A stretch of DNA of 64,000 nt, from contig CM071570.1 in the NCBI GenBank assembly GCA_036426205.1, positions 53,093,087 to 53,157,086 of the forward strand, in the 5' to 3' direction. Source of the stretch: Ascaphus truei (taxonomy: Eukaryota > Chordata > Amphibia > Anura > Ascaphidae). A model generated the notes under the pieces. The model searched no databases and had not been told where the DNA came from. It saw only the letters and a program-made list of their open reading frames with translations. The position numbers and the translations under genes were made by a program. This document shows positions 32,651-44,619 of the stretch, in pieces (position 1 is the first letter of the stretch; every line of letters begins with the position of its first letter).

Positions 32651-33709
32651 CCCCACCCCACCTCCTCGCCTCACTCCGGTGCCTGCTGGAGAGGAAGAGG
32701 AAGCTGCCCCCTCCCTCAGCTGCAGGGAAAGAGAGAAGCCAGCCGGCTCCAGCCACTGCCATGAAGATAAGAGAGACTTCAGCTGCATGGATCCCCTCCC
32801 TCACCGCTCCACCCGAGAGCCATAGTCCCCCACAGCCTTCTGAGACCCCCCCTCCCTGGCTGTCCACATACCACCACCCCCAGGGTGCCTAGGTACCGAT
32901 CACCCACACCCCACCCACGGCTGCTCAGAGCCTCCCTGCAGCAGCACCCTTTCCCCTCCACTCCTCTGCTGCAGTTCCCCTGCACTTTACACCCCTCATG
33001 CGTGTGTATATGAGTGTGTGTGTGTGGATATGAGAGAGAGAGAGTGTGTCTGTGTATATGAGAGAGTGTGTCTGTGTATGGGAGAGAAAGTCACCCCAAT
33101 CAGTCACCCCCCCCACCCAGTCACCCCACCCCCCACCCACCCAGTCAGTGAGATGTGGGGAGGAGATGTGAGGCAGTGAGATGTGGGAGGAATTGTCACT
33201 CCATACGTAGCAAATGACTGGAGCAACAAATGGGGAGAGGTAATTGACCCGTCAGATGATAGATTGCGGATGAAAACGTGGAAAAATCAGGCTGATATTG
33301 ACCTCTATAGATGGAGATGGGGGGTAAGCAAATAGCATAGGCAAGGGATTAAGGAATGGTCTCACCAAAGGATGTAACCGCGATGACCACAGGGGTCTCC
33401 GCGTCCCTCCGTCAGCACACCAATGAAATCACGCTGGAGATGAACATGTGATGCTGATCCGGGTAACACTGGAGACGCTGTTCCACTTCCACTTCCTGGA
33501 TCACCCCCTCACACAAGACAGCTGTATTCGTTCAAATTGAATATTCACTCGTGTCTCTGCTTGATGTCAGACTCAGACTCAGCCAGACAGACAGACAGAC
33601 AAATACAGCCTTCCACTTTGTTCCGCCAATATAACTGAAATAGTTGCTCTCACTCCTCACATGCGATTAGGCACTCCTCTCACAGTCAGCTGTCGGACAT
33701 TGATGACGC

Positions 33710-33757
33710 GAACCTACGCCGTTTCGTCAGCTGTTGTGCCGACTTCTTCAAGGGATC
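33710..33757 (-). ncRNA. Hammerhead-ribozyme-like motif (duplicated block, copy 2)
   Basis: Same stem II (33743-33738 with 33731-33726) and GAAAC as copy 1, but an extra G changes GCGUA to GGCGUA. Otherwise as for copy 1. Confidence 0.35.
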
Positions 33758-34013
33758 ATTGTGCTGTTGGGATTTTTTTCCTCCCTTGAACTATCATCAA
33801 GTTGAAACACTCAGACTTTATCCTTTTTGGACTCTATATACTGTTATGTTTATTGCATTATCTGTCTGACTATATTAATCACTTGAATATCGCACTTATT
33901 TTTAGTTTTGTTAGATTAATTTTATTTTATTTATTAGTATTGCACTAATTTATGTATCTATATTTAGTTTAACACTTATTCACTTTACTTAGTAGCGCTA
34001 CTTTTTGTGTGTG

Positions 34014-34014
<1 letters not shown>

Positions 34015-34068
<54 letters not shown>

Positions 34069-34070
34069 AT
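34015..34070. repeat. (TATC)n microsatellite
   Basis: About 13 uninterrupted TATC units, the counterpart of 29972-30028. Confidence 0.95.
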
Positions 34071-34385
34071 ATGGAGATGATTTGTATCATCATTTATTTA
34101 GTATGTGTAAGATTATTGAATATAAAAAGTGTTTCTCATGCTAATACTTAAAAAAGTCATATTATAAATTGCATGTGAAGAGTTGCATATAGGGATTTTT
34201 TGCACTATTTAAGATCCCAATGAAGGTGAATCTGATGCAAATAGAGGGAATATGTATATTGGTCACTGTAAGGGGGTGACTAAAAGATCTAACTGCATAA
34301 TACTGGATGAAATGTCCCATATTCAAAGCAGCCCGAAACAGAACAATAAGCAAAAAACACAACACAAATACAACACAAAACGCTG

Positions 34386-34912
34386 ATGGCGATGGTGTGG
34401 GACCAGATGGTTTCTCTTCAGTCGGTGGTACCGAGTGCCGGAGCACTTGGCAGGTATCATACCCCATATAAAAGTGCACCAACTCTAACACTGATTGTGG
34501 CAGTGCTGTCACACATACATTGGGTGGGTTGGCTCCTGTGGACCCTGGGAAGTTGTGCCCAAGGCACCTCAGTATTTTGGGGAAAACCCCACCAGGGTGT
34601 GGACAGGGTGGTTGGACAGAGGGCACAGTGTGGGAGTATGGCCCTGCGAGGCCTGTGTTAGTCTGTGTACTTTTATTTGCATGTTTAGTAAACCTCTTAT
34701 CATATACGCTGTGTGTACTTATTACATTGGGTCCTGTGAATGGGGTTATCCAGCGCTGTCAGGATTCCTCAAAGGTGGAGGCGCTTTCACCAGACGATCC
34801 AGGTACACCCCAGGCTCCCAGAAGTGGAGGTTCAGGCCTCCTTTGAGCTGCAGGTAAAGCACCACACACACTTAGTAGCCTCCATATCTCCCATAGGGTG
34901 GGGGAAACAGCG
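34386..34912 (+). mobile_element. Truncated gypsy LTR fragment (family of 61.0 kb)
   Basis: The plus strand is similar to the reverse complement of the outer 500 bases of the 61003-62272 LTR. Shared landmarks: 'gtggtgtgggaccaga', 'ggcaggtatcat', 'gtgacagtgctgtcacacatattgggtgggtt'-like, 'aaaccccaccagggtgtgga', 'ggggttatcca', and a final 'ccatagggtgggggaaacagcgcta'. Its other half is missing. A (TA)n run follows at 34915-34938. Confidence 0.65.
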
Positions 34913-34913
34913 C

Positions 34914-34945
<32 letters not shown>

Positions 34946-37800
34946 GTCAATAATGTAACAGTTGGCACTCACAGACTCCAATGTATCCTGATGCTTGTCC
35001 CATACGCATAAAATAAACATATAGCTACCAGAAGCAGATCCGGTAACAATTTATGGGAGTGCTGTCCCTTTAAGGCAAAGTAACAAAATAACAAAAACCT
35101 ACTCACTCGGGAGGCTAACTACCCTAACTACTAGCACTTGCCAGCTAACCTGGTTCCCAACTAAACTCCCATAAATGTGTAGTCTTTACCCTCACACCTA
35201 TAGTAACATAACAAGCAAAGCCCTTTCCAAGTGAAGTCTCAGGACTCAAGGCTGATAGCCTTCTCTCAGCCCTTTGTGTCAGAGAATGGTGATGTTCCCA
35301 TCCTCTGCGGATGCTGTTATGAAGTGGCGGCAGGGGAAGCTTCATAGGAAGGGGGGAATGTGGCGAAAACTGAGACAAGTGGGAAATAAAAAAACGGTTT
35401 GGGCTCATTTTAGTTCGGGCCTAGCATGCAGATAGAAGCTGTGGGCTACAATTAGTCGGGGGCTCTGGGTTTTCATAATTTGAACTCGGTCATATCTAGT
35501 TAACACTAAAAAAGCATTATTTTATTATTCATAATGCAGAACAATATTGATGAATTAACAAAGGACTTTGAATCTACAGCTGCATTCAATTTGAACCCCT
35601 TCAGTGTACATCTGCGTCGCCCCAAAGGCAGACAGCCTTTGGCGCAGTCGAAGTGCAGCCAAAGGGTGTAAGCCGTTCGCTGATGTTTGGTGATGTTAAA
35701 GCTTCTCTAATTCAATCGGAAACTCATCAGCCCTTTTATCCCCTGCACCCAATTTTCCAACTTTATCTGTCCATGTAATGTCTGTGAATTGACTGTATAA
35801 CCCTGTTCAATTAATAAAATGTTATAAATAAATAAAGTTTAGTGATTCTAGGCCTAAGTGTGTAAGATATTACTGAGAACACACGTGTAAGTGACGACAG
35901 GGAACATCTCTAATTTTTCCGTCAACTGAGTCGCTCCCTAAAGTTATAGTTTTCCTTATACTAACATAGAGAGTGTACAGATGAAACCACACCTCAATCT
36001 ACTCTAACCAAGCAGTTAGACAAAGCATCCCGCCCTGGGAAATAAGCATGTCACATTAAGAGCTGCTGTCAGGAAGTGCTAAAGGAAAGATGCATGAAAA
36101 GTCTTGTCAACGGGCTTTACTGGCTAGAAAAGTTAACGTTCTGTTCACATACTGTAATAATGAGTTGGCTTTTTAGCAACTGCAGCAAACTAAACTGGAG
36201 CTGTTTTCTTGTCACGTTTCATTGCAAAACATGTAAAAAATGTAAGACAGTATTAATTTGCGTTAATATGAACAATGCAACAATACAGCTAAAATTTGAC
36301 TATCTCATAAACTATTAAATAAGAACAACAAACTTCTAAATATAAATCATGCAAACAGAAGTCAATACAGTTATGTCAAAATACCCTTCCTGTACCCTGC
36401 ATCCCAGAGGGGTTGTTTTAATTTTACAACTCCTACTTTGTAACTGACTGCAAGCTTGGAATCATCTCTTTTCTTGCACTGGGAAGTGGCTACACAAAAT
36501 ATTGAATAGGGGACTTAAATTGTCACATGAATACATTCTTCTTCAAAATTGGAAATCCTAAAATGTTTGCTGAAAATGCTGAAACACACCTAATGCTCAA
36601 CATGCAGAACAGTTGTGTATTGTCTAATCTTTTGGTATGGGCTAAATAAATGACTCTCTTCTTCACTCCCTCCCTTTCTGTCAAAGAACATTACAAGTAT
36701 ATTTGCACAAAAAAAAACATTTTGTAATACCATACCTCCTGCTGTGAAGACATGGCACTCCCTTGACCCAGAAATGTGCTCACATATAGTGAGCATATCT
36801 GCCTAGGGGAATGAACTGATACTTAGATAATGCTACAGCTGGAGGTCTGGCAAAGACCCATGAGGTCACTCCTGATGATGATCTGGAACAGCAACTGCTT
36901 TCAGCAACATTAAAATGCAATAAGAAGTTGCAGAGAATACCACATATTATTAATTAATATATACTTAGTGCTATTGATTATGTATTATGATCATAAATTG
37001 TTGGAGGCAAACAAATACAGTCTGTACTTAAAAATATATTTCCAGTTATTGTATTACCTTGTTTGTTATGGAAAGTGGCAAATTGCCAACAATGCTTTTT
37101 TGCCATTGGTCTGTCCTATAAAACACTCCCCATTATCAATCATTTCCTTCATTTGTTATTTTACCTAATTATGTAGATTCCAAATATATTTTTTTCACAC
37201 CAATAAAATACAAGAACTGTAATCACTCTTTCAAATTCTTGTTCATTGTGGAGTAAAGATATTGGTATTGATCCAACGACGAAGAGAAATGTTGCCAACA
37301 AGTAAGCTTACGGTCACTTGGAGAATGATTATCTGTCTGTTATCTGTGTATGATGATTCACTAAAAAACTCAGACAGTGAATCTGTAGGACAGCACACCA
37401 CAGTGGAAGTGAAAAAAAAAAAAGATCAGTTTACAGAGTTTAGAAAATTAAGACCAGATGAAGGCTAAAGGCAGTACATTTATTGGAATCAGTCATGTTT
37501 AAAAAACCCTCAGTTTGCCTTCCAATCCTTACAATGTTTTTTTGCAGTGAGATAATTGGTTCAACAAAATGAATGGCAAAGATTATCTTGTTTCATTTTT
37601 TAGGCAAATAGTATTTTATTGCTACAGCATGAGAAGGTATTTATAGTTTATTACAAATTCAAGGCTGGGGGCAAAACTAATATTGAAAAAAGCTGCATGC
37701 ACATTTCAAACTTTGTAGCCAGAATCAATCTATGTTTTATTTTAATTTGTATTACATTTTTAAAACAAATGTTTATATAGACCAAACCATCTAGTCAGTG
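34913..37800. other. No recognised feature in about 2.9 kb
   Basis: 35460-35830 ends in 'taataaaatgttataaataaataaag', which could be the tail of a retroposed sequence, but I recognise no protein in it. 37262-37468 has an open frame rich in charged residues without recognisable homology. The rest is AT-rich. This is the best candidate in the window for unique host DNA, together with 51-54 kb. Confidence 0.3.
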
Positions 37801-38060
37801 CTGTACAGAGAAATTACAGTAAACATGGGGCGGAGGGGTTACAGAGGCCCCGCGCTCTACCCCAAGGCATTTAAATTAAATGCCGGGGGAGGCGTGAAGC
37901 CTCTGTAACTTCTCTTACGTGCTCTTCAGAGACGCGTCGCCATGACAATGCGGCATCAAATGACGTCGCAGGGTTAAACGGCAACGTAACGCCACATGAT
38001 GTCATATAACGCCGCCGAAGCCAGAGAGCAGGTAAGGAGGGGGCGGTTCCATAGTGAAAA
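37801..38060. repeat. CpG-rich repeat, related in inverted orientation to 39.31-39.54 kb
   Basis: It shares 'ttacagaggcc', 'ggcatttaaattaaatgccggg', 'gccatgacaatgcg', 'gcatcaaatgacg' and 'aggtaaggaggg' with the later copy, which has them in mostly reversed order. It is a probable GC-rich MITE family. Confidence 0.5.
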
Positions 38061-39027
38061 ATTATAGAACACTCATTAATCACACTACAAGTACAAATAT
38101 TAAAGGAATGAAACGACAAACATTTAACAGTAATATCATCACTATATATACGATTTCATCACAGCTGAAGAACTAAAAGTTCTACGACATGCACTGATGA
38201 CTATATAAGATGAAAATATATTTCCATTTCCTACAAAATTCTGACTATTTGACCTATAACAAGGACATGGAATTCAAGTTATTTTTTTTTTTAAAGTGTG
38301 GCTAATATGGGTGATGAGCAGCTTGGGACAAGAGCCAAGGCTGATTGCATTGTTTTTATGAACCTGATTCATACACACTACTTAATAAGATAAAATAAAG
38401 AAGTGGGAGTGAAACAATGCTTTACAAACACTTGAATGCAGATTCTGTAGTTTTCTATGCAAATACTCTATGTTGGAATTAGTTCTTCTTTCGATTCATT
38501 CACTAATTGTAAAAATAATATCTAACACTTCAATTACTGTAATAGAAACTCATGGGTTCAGAACATTACCAGGGATTCCCTGAGAGATACTGTACATTTG
38601 ATAATTGCTGACACTTATTTTATGGCATATTTTTTATGCAATAGTTGAAAAATGTTTTTTTTACTTATTCTACTGCATTGTTATAAATTACATATAGTTT
38701 ACAATGCTGTTAGTGTCCTTAAATAATGTAAGTTTTACTATAACAAAAATATTTTTTTGTACAAAGAATAAATGAGCATACAAAGCTACAATACATTTTT
38801 AAAGGGTTAAGTAGTTTTTAAACGACAGAAAACCACTGATCTAGACATGTTGATAATGGAATTCAATTCACCATATTAAGTGAGAAATATTAAGAAATTA
38901 AATAATATTTGAGAATTATTTTTCACTTCGCCCAGTGATAATCACTTTGCTAACTTAAATAGGGATTAACATTTTTGTGAACAGTTTCTCACTTCTTTTT
39001 GCACTTTCGCAAAGCATTTTTTCGGCA
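38061..39027. other. No recognised feature
   Basis: AT-rich DNA, nothing supported. Confidence 0.3.
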
Positions 39028-39240
39028 GGTTTAGCTCACACCACTAGAGCTGTGGCCTATGAAATCAGTGGTTGTGGGTTCTAGCCCTGTTGCGTCAGAC
39101 ACCATTCCAGTTATATTAAGTTGGTGCCTTAGGCTTATCAACTCTATATTGTTGGTATGGAAATCCTCTGAGGAAGTGTGGGATGGGACATTTAAATATA
39201 CTTTGCCTACCTCCCAATCAGGTACCCTGGGTATGTGACC
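39028..39240 (+). repeat. tRNA-derived SINE
   Basis: The head reads like a tRNA. TTTAGCTCACACCACTAGAG resembles the box A region ('TRGCNNA'), and GTGGGTTCTAGCCC matches box B (GGTTCRANNCC), separated by about 35 bases as in RNA polymerase III promoters. The anticodon arm does not form a proper stem, so this is a SINE head and not a working tRNA gene. The body extends to about 39240. Confidence 0.55.
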
Positions 39241-39304
39241 CTAATTTATTTTGAGGGACATTTGAGGACACACATATGCACATACACCTTTGATGACGTA
39301 GATC

Positions 39305-39545
39305 AGGGGACCGCAATCTTTTCCCCCTGTGCCCCCCTGCCGATTGTCCCCCTCTCCTTGTGCCCCCCCTCCTTACCATGGCTCTGGCGTTCTGGCGTCG
39401 TGACGTCATGTTGCCATGGCAATGCGACGTCACATGACCCCACGGCATCAAATGATGCTGCTCACCAGAAGATGTCCGAACCAAGGTAAGAGAGAGTTAC
39501 AGAGGCCTTCAACGCTTCCCCGGCATTTAATTAATGCAGAGAATC
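39305..39545. repeat. CpG-rich repeat, partner of 37.80-38.06 kb
   Basis: It contains 'gtcgtgacgtcatgttgccatggcaatgcgacgtcacatg' in short palindromic pieces, then 'ggtaagagagagttacagaggcc' and 'cccggcatttaattaatgc'. It is non-coding. Confidence 0.5.
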
Positions 39546-39937
39546 TCCCTATATTACGGAATCCCATGCAGTACTAATTCTCTTGGGCCGCAATAGACAC
39601 AGTCTCCAACGCCGCAGACCATTGCAAATTTGTCTGCGTGCTGGGCACAGTCTGGCTACATCTGATAAGGGGTCATGACATTCATGTACTAAACTCTACT
39701 ATTGTTTTTAGTGATTAAAGTGAATGTAGAATGTGTCAGACCTAATATGGTATATAATCTTGACTTCATGACGTATGGGTATACAATATTATTTCCACAT
39801 TTTCTAACAAGAATGACCAAGAGACAGAAGCAGTGAACAACACTTTTATTCACACAGTTAATTCATTGTGAGCAACCCAGAACATTAACAAAATCAAATA
39901 AGGTAAAATCAGACCAACAAACAGTTGAAAATATAAT
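39546..39937. other. Unassigned
   Basis: AT-rich stretch downstream of the Harbinger gene remnant; probably part of that element. Nothing else is visible. Confidence 0.3.
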
Positions 39938-40586
39938 TATTTCCTCCTCTTCTTTGTGGCAGAAGGTCCAGGCTCACTAGGCCCCCTTGTGCGAGGCCTG
40001 CCACATCTCAATCAAATTGGGACCATTGGCTCAGGCTGTGGAGTTGCCCCTTAATGTTGGTAGGGACTCACGGAATGCTATCAGCCTGGTAAACATAGAG
40101 GTTGCTCATTGGCTCTCTATTCCCTGTTGTACGGCCCATGTCAGCACATTCACTGCAGCAGTCAGCTGACCAATACTGTTTTTTATGGCCAAACTGTTCT
40201 GCTGCAGCAGGTGGCTTAATGCCCTGAATGTCCATCTGCAGTTGTGGGAGATGCTGGACAGCTGACTATTCATCTGGTGAAATCAAGCTCTCTGGATCCT
40301 CATCAGTTGCTGTTGACCCACAAGAATAGCTACATCATCCATGGGCACAGCTCCTATTGCAGGAGCCTGACGTCTGGGTGCTAGAACAGCAGGCACAGCA
40401 GGAGGCCCCACAGCGAAACAGCTCGAGGAGCAGAAGCTGGAACAGCTGGAGCAAGAACAGCTGAATCAGCAACAGCTGGAGTCACACCTTATTCCTTTGG
40501 AGGAACTACTGTGAGATGCAAGGTCACAGCGTCCTCCGCTTTCCTCCAAAGTTCAGCCTCAGCAGATGGCTGTCTGCTTGATGGTC
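39938..40586 (-). pseudogene. Harbinger Myb/SANT-like protein, exon 2 (broken)
   Basis: It begins after a ctgaag acceptor with GPSSRQPSAEAELWRKAEDA. Frame-shifted stretches follow that read QQQLMRIQRA, FHQMNSQLSSISHNC and LLQQNSLAIKNSIGQLTAAV, a helical, probably coiled-coil part. The end reads GRPRTRGPSEPGPSATKKRR and a stop at 39938-39940. A basic C-terminal tail after a coiled coil is typical of the Harbinger ORF1 (Myb-like) protein, which helps carry the transposase to the nucleus and ends. Several stops and frame changes make it a pseudogene. Confidence 0.55.
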
Positions 40587-40869
40587 CTTCAGAAAAAGTA
40601 CATACCGTAATATAATCAAATACAGTAATACAGAACGTTGTTACATATAACCACATTTTTATAGACTTGTTGTGCATAAACATCCATTTCTTTACGTCTC
40701 TTTATTTCGAGAATATTTTAGCGGGACAAAATACAGAGGCCCGATGCACAAATGATTTCTAATCTTTAGAAGATCTTTACTCATACGCACATGAATAAGA
40801 GCTGAGGCATGCTACAGTTTATACCTTTTTGAGGATCAGTTACATTAGAGTTGCCTTTCTTTTTTAAGT

Positions 40870-41130
40870 ATGTCCTGGGCACTAAATTATGTGAAGTACT
40901 TTAAAATGGGCAGTTTAAAATATGTTTACAATGCGAAACATCAGTCAAGTCTTGAATATATTTAGGCAGGAAGCTGACTTGAGGGACACAGGTAAATAGC
41001 TAAAGCAGTTGCGTGATCGTTAGCAAAGATTTTTCAGTGAACCTGTAGGCTGTATGCTGGTTGCTGATGGTAAATCCAAGGAGATAAGTTTTGGGTACAG
41101 TAGGTGTTTAGATACCTTTTAATCAGTAGA
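40870..41130. repeat. Dispersed repeat shared with 45.13-45.39 kb
   Basis: Shared order: AGTATGTCCTGGGCAC, 'cagtcaagtcttga', 'aggcaggaagctgacttgagggac', 'tgatcgttagcaaagatttt', 'ccaaggagata'. It could be a LINE 3' region. Family unknown. Confidence 0.55.
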
Positions 41131-41383
41131 TTATTCAGGTGTTATATTAAATATTGTACATACTGTGACTCTATTTACTGTAGCTGTCTATTAAACTGGT
41201 ATCATTGTGATTAGTGAGCAGTTATATAGTCCTAAAATATGCAAAGGATTACTTGATACCGATTGGAACCTTACTGCAATGTGCAAAGAATGGCCACAGT
41301 ATACTCAAATATTACGAGGGCATACATCTAAGCATGTCACATATGTTATTTAGCTGTGTGACTGCACTGCAAACACATATATA

Positions 41384-41384
41384 T

Positions 41385-41434
<50 letters not shown>
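41384..41434. repeat. (AC)n(AT)n compound microsatellite
   Basis: About eight AC units followed by about fifteen AT units. Confidence 0.95.
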
Positions 41435-41436
<2 letters not shown>

Positions 41437-41452
41437 TAATAAATGTACTGAC

Positions 41453-41880
41453 CTTTCTCTTACTAGGTCTATCCCTGTCAAGATCCTCAGTAGTCCTGGT
41501 AGATCCTGGCAGTCCCACAACCTGGGAGGTTGAAATCACCTCCCTTAACTGCTGCTCTATAGGCGTGAGGTCAAGGTGAGCCAGTGGTCCACCTCCTATT
41601 CTGCTAGTGTGGGCTGCATGGTCAGCCAGCTTGTGCTTGCTGTCGGCCCAGCGCTTCTTCCACATGTCCATGGTGTGTACAGTGTTTCCCAGGGCATTGA
41701 TTCGGGTGAGGATCCTGCACCAAATCCTCAGCTTCTCTGAAGTGCTTATCCGCGAGCACATAGCACCCAGCAATATGGAGTGATTCTCCACCACTCCAGT
41801 TATTGGATCTCCAACTCCTCCTCAGTAAACTTTAGGCTTCTCAGCTTTCCAGATGCAGCAACATCAGCAGAGGTTAAGCC
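41453..41880 (-). pseudogene. Harbinger Myb/SANT-like protein, exon 1 (broken)
   Basis: The minus strand reads SGKLRSLKFTEEELEI in one frame, then in another ENHSILLGAMCSRISTSEKL and RIWCRILTRINALGN. It continues KKRWADSKHKLADHAAHTSR, IGGGPLAHLDLTPIEQQLRE and DRDRPSKRK before the donor site. 'FT.EELE.MV..V..NY..LFG', 'K..IW..I...VNA', 'KRW.D.K.K' and 'GGGP....LT..E' are the hallmarks of the Myb/SANT-like domain of vertebrate Harbinger ORF1 proteins and their host-gene relatives (NAIF1 and MSANTD families). A stop and frame change near 41795-41800 disables it. The partner nuclease gene is not in the window. Confidence 0.75.
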
Positions 41881-42675
41881 ATGTTGACACTTCAAAGGTC
41901 TAGATGATATAGATGAGAAACTTCAGTATGTAATGTGTATTTATCTGAATTTGCATGTGTGCATGGGCATTAGGTTTAGGTAATGCATATGTGTAATGCA
42001 GCAGTAATGCTTGTACATTAATTGGGACAGACGTATCGTTCTGCCAATGCGCATGTGCATAGTTTCGGTTAACGAGTCTCTGCACAACGAACATCCCCAT
42101 TAATACAGCTATCGTAACAATGCTACTTTGCCGAAAGACTATTGTTTTTGCATATCATTAACGTTTGTGGAAACCCATTAAACTTAGGAAAACTAATGGA
42201 TGTTACCTCTTTAGGTGACGTCACATTAGTTGCCCAGATTTGATGGAGATCTGTGGATCTACCCCTACTTCTGTAGCCAAAACCAAGGTGTAAGCGAAAG
42301 CAAAAGCATACTCTTCCTGGCAGTACATCTTCTGCAGCTACATCCATATGCAAAGCTAAGCCTAAATAGGGTATGCGCACTGTAATGACGAGAACAAAAT
42401 AAATGTAAATACACCAGTCACGTTCGGAAAGAGAGAATATCAACATGCACCCTTTACCTATTTTTCTGGTGTTAGCCAGTGCCTGTCTTCCCATGATGAA
42501 ACCCACTTGGTTGGGATATATCAGTTTAGGATGACATTAATTCAACCTATTCAACATATTAGCAAGAATTTTAGCGAAAATCTTAAGTGTTGATGAGGGA
42601 GATTTACCTATAATTCGAGTTTGTATTTGAATCTTTATCCTTTCTATGAATTACAATAATTTTGGTTGCGAGCAT
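41881..42675. other. Unassigned, with MITE-style ends
   Basis: 42190-42260 contains 'gacgtcacattag' and 'gatctgtggatctacccc', resembling MITE termini in frogs ('tagatccacag'). No coding homology was recognised. Confidence 0.3.
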
Positions 42676-44619
42676 TGTAGAGGGGGATTGGCCCGGTATT
42701 AAAGGGGTTGCACCCCATATGGCCACCCCCTGACTTCACCAGGGAGGAAAGGGGTTAACTGGACTGCGGTCCAGGAATGTGGTTTTAACCTTGCTATTAC
42801 ATGAAAATGTGTGTTCCCCTGTTCCAATGTATTATCATCATGTAAGTGTCTGCACCACACAAACACTGGGATCCATCCGGGAGGGCAAGGGTTAATAGTT
42901 GAATAGTGATTATAGCCCTTTGTTTAATTTTCCCGCCTTTTAGGCACCATTTTGCAGAGTCCCATAGGCAGCCATTGGAGCTCCATTCATTTCAATGGCG
43001 GATCTAGCTGTTTTGGACCTGTTTTGCTCGAAGACCAGCAGGTGGCGTCCGAGAGGAGGAGCGGCGGTTTCCCATTTTAAGTCAATGGCCCATTGACTTC
43101 AATGGAGATTCCTCGACGGCGCTCTCCAGGAACGAGTTGGCAGCCGTCCAAACCGCAAAACCGCAAAGTGGATACATTATCTGAAAAAGAGCTTTCATCA
43201 CTGTTAGTTCAAGTTCAACGACAAGTGGCATGGGAATCTTAGGTTCTAGGGCACCCAGAAATAATATTATTTTTGCCCCTAGCTCCTAGGCTTCCCCTCA
43301 CTTGACCACGACCGGGTCCAAGAATCCAGGACCCCCAGAAAGGGTCGTGCTGGCTGAGCGGGTCGTGCCATAGGTTTCAATGGCGGCTACAGAAGCAGCA
43401 CGAGAAAACGGCTAAGTCCGAAATGAGATAAACCATAAGCCCATATCTCCGGTTCTGGAGGGTTCAGAGGGCCGGGATTTGGGGTGCCTGCAGTCACGGT
43501 TCCGGCATGACCGCAAATCCATTCCCGACCCTCTCCGACCAACCCGACGGAGTATGGACCACCATAAAGGTTCATGAGTTTTTCCCATAGACTTCAATGG
43601 CGGCCATCTCCCCATTAACCGGCTATGGCGGAGAAGACCCATAGACTACAACGGCGGCAGATCCCCGTTGTAAGTCTAGGGCGGCCGACTCCCATAGACG
43701 CCAATGGCGGAGATTCCCCGGTGAAAGCCTATGGAGGCGGAGCCCGTGGTTTTCAATGGGGATTTAGTGAAAAACTGAGATTTCTTTTTCAGTGAAGAGT
43801 TTTTTAATAAACTATGAAACGGTTGGTGTGGTATTTGTAAATCTCTGGTTCTGAAGGTCGCAGCGGGCTGAAACTTGGACACTATAGTGTCCCACGTCCG
43901 ACATTAAGGTCTTGGCAGTTTGGACCTGCTGGACCTAACAGAACCGGTTATTTTAATATGTGTGTATATTCAGAACCATAGTGTATTTCAAAGCGGGGAC
44001 AAAAGCCCGCGAAGATTCCTGCACACTAAGGAATGCAAATGGTCAGGGGGGCGACCCAAAGTCTAGGAACCAGGCCCTGATCAAAAGACTCAGCCACTCT
44101 AACTGTTTACATGAGGGCGGAGGAGCGTGAAGCTGGAGTGGTTTGTGGGTGTTATAACTCACACTTACAAACAAAGAGTATCCTGCCAGATATCCCATCT
44201 GGTAGACTGGCCGGCGCCCCTGATTTAGATGTGGGGCTACAGAAATGAGACCCTCAGAGTCCCAGTACGCATGGGCCAACTAGCTGGGGGGCATGGGTTA
44301 AACTGTGTTCCCACGTTAGTGATTGGGTACAGGTAATTGTTCTCCAATAGCCTGTACTCAATGTTAAGAATAGGGTTACAAAGATATATAAACTGTTGTC
44401 AACCCTACAGTCTTTTGTCTTCTGATTACATCTTGATTTATATCTGATTGCTGGAGAATTGCTATTTGATACTTCTTCATTCCAACCCCCTAAGTAAGTG
44501 TTACCTTCTTGTCTGTTAATTGTACTATATTGCTGTGTTCACCTATCTAAGGAATAAATATACTTTATTATATCTAAGCCTCGTTCAGTTCAACCCAGTT
44601 ATTTGGTGTATATTATACA
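42676..44619 (+). mobile_element. Candidate large LTR (~1.9 kb)
   Basis: It begins TGTAGAGGGGGATTGGCCCG and ends GGTGTATATTATACA. It has a TATA-like AAAGATATATAAACTG near 44380 and an AATAAA (44552) shortly before the end. TTGGCGGCCGG follows directly, as a primer-binding site would. The body has many 'cccatagacttcaatggcgg' degenerate repeats (about 43020-43750). The pentamer CATTG occurs at both junctions (42673 and 44618), overlapping the ends. No retroviral or gypsy protein is attached. LTR status is inferred from these landmarks. Confidence 0.45.

Larger units (their letters stand above)
31745..34232. repeat. Duplicated 2.4-kb block, copy 2
   Basis: Direct repeat of about 27723-30190. 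It lacks a 'cctatagggacgcccaat' stretch that copy 1 carries near 27820. Left and right flanks of the two copies differ, so it is not a simple head-to-tail tandem of one unit unless the second copy is truncated. Confidence 0.85.
40587..41452 (-). other. Intron between the two exons of the Harbinger Myb-like remnant
   Basis: Donor AAAG|GTCAGT at 41453/41452 and acceptor CTGAAG| at 40587. The interval includes a dispersed repeat at about 40870-41130 (related to 45130-45390) and an (AC)n(AT)n microsatellite at 41384-41434, so it has been expanded by later insertions. The splice sites are inferred from frame and motif only. Confidence 0.4.

Noticed and set aside
31118..32892. Open frames up to 556 codons
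   Set aside because: Second minisatellite plus GT-rich microsatellite and C-rich DNA; same artefact as above.
27723..34232. The two 2.4-kb blocks as LTRs of a retrovirus-like element
   Set aside because: Ends lack TG...CA, and there is no primer-binding site, polypurine tract or coding remnant between them.
37262..37468. Possible host exon (charged open frame)
   Set aside because: No recognisable homology and no convincing splice sites; left as unassigned.
39028..39110. tRNA gene
   Set aside because: Boxes A and B are recognisable, but the cloverleaf stems do not form. Interpreted as a SINE head.
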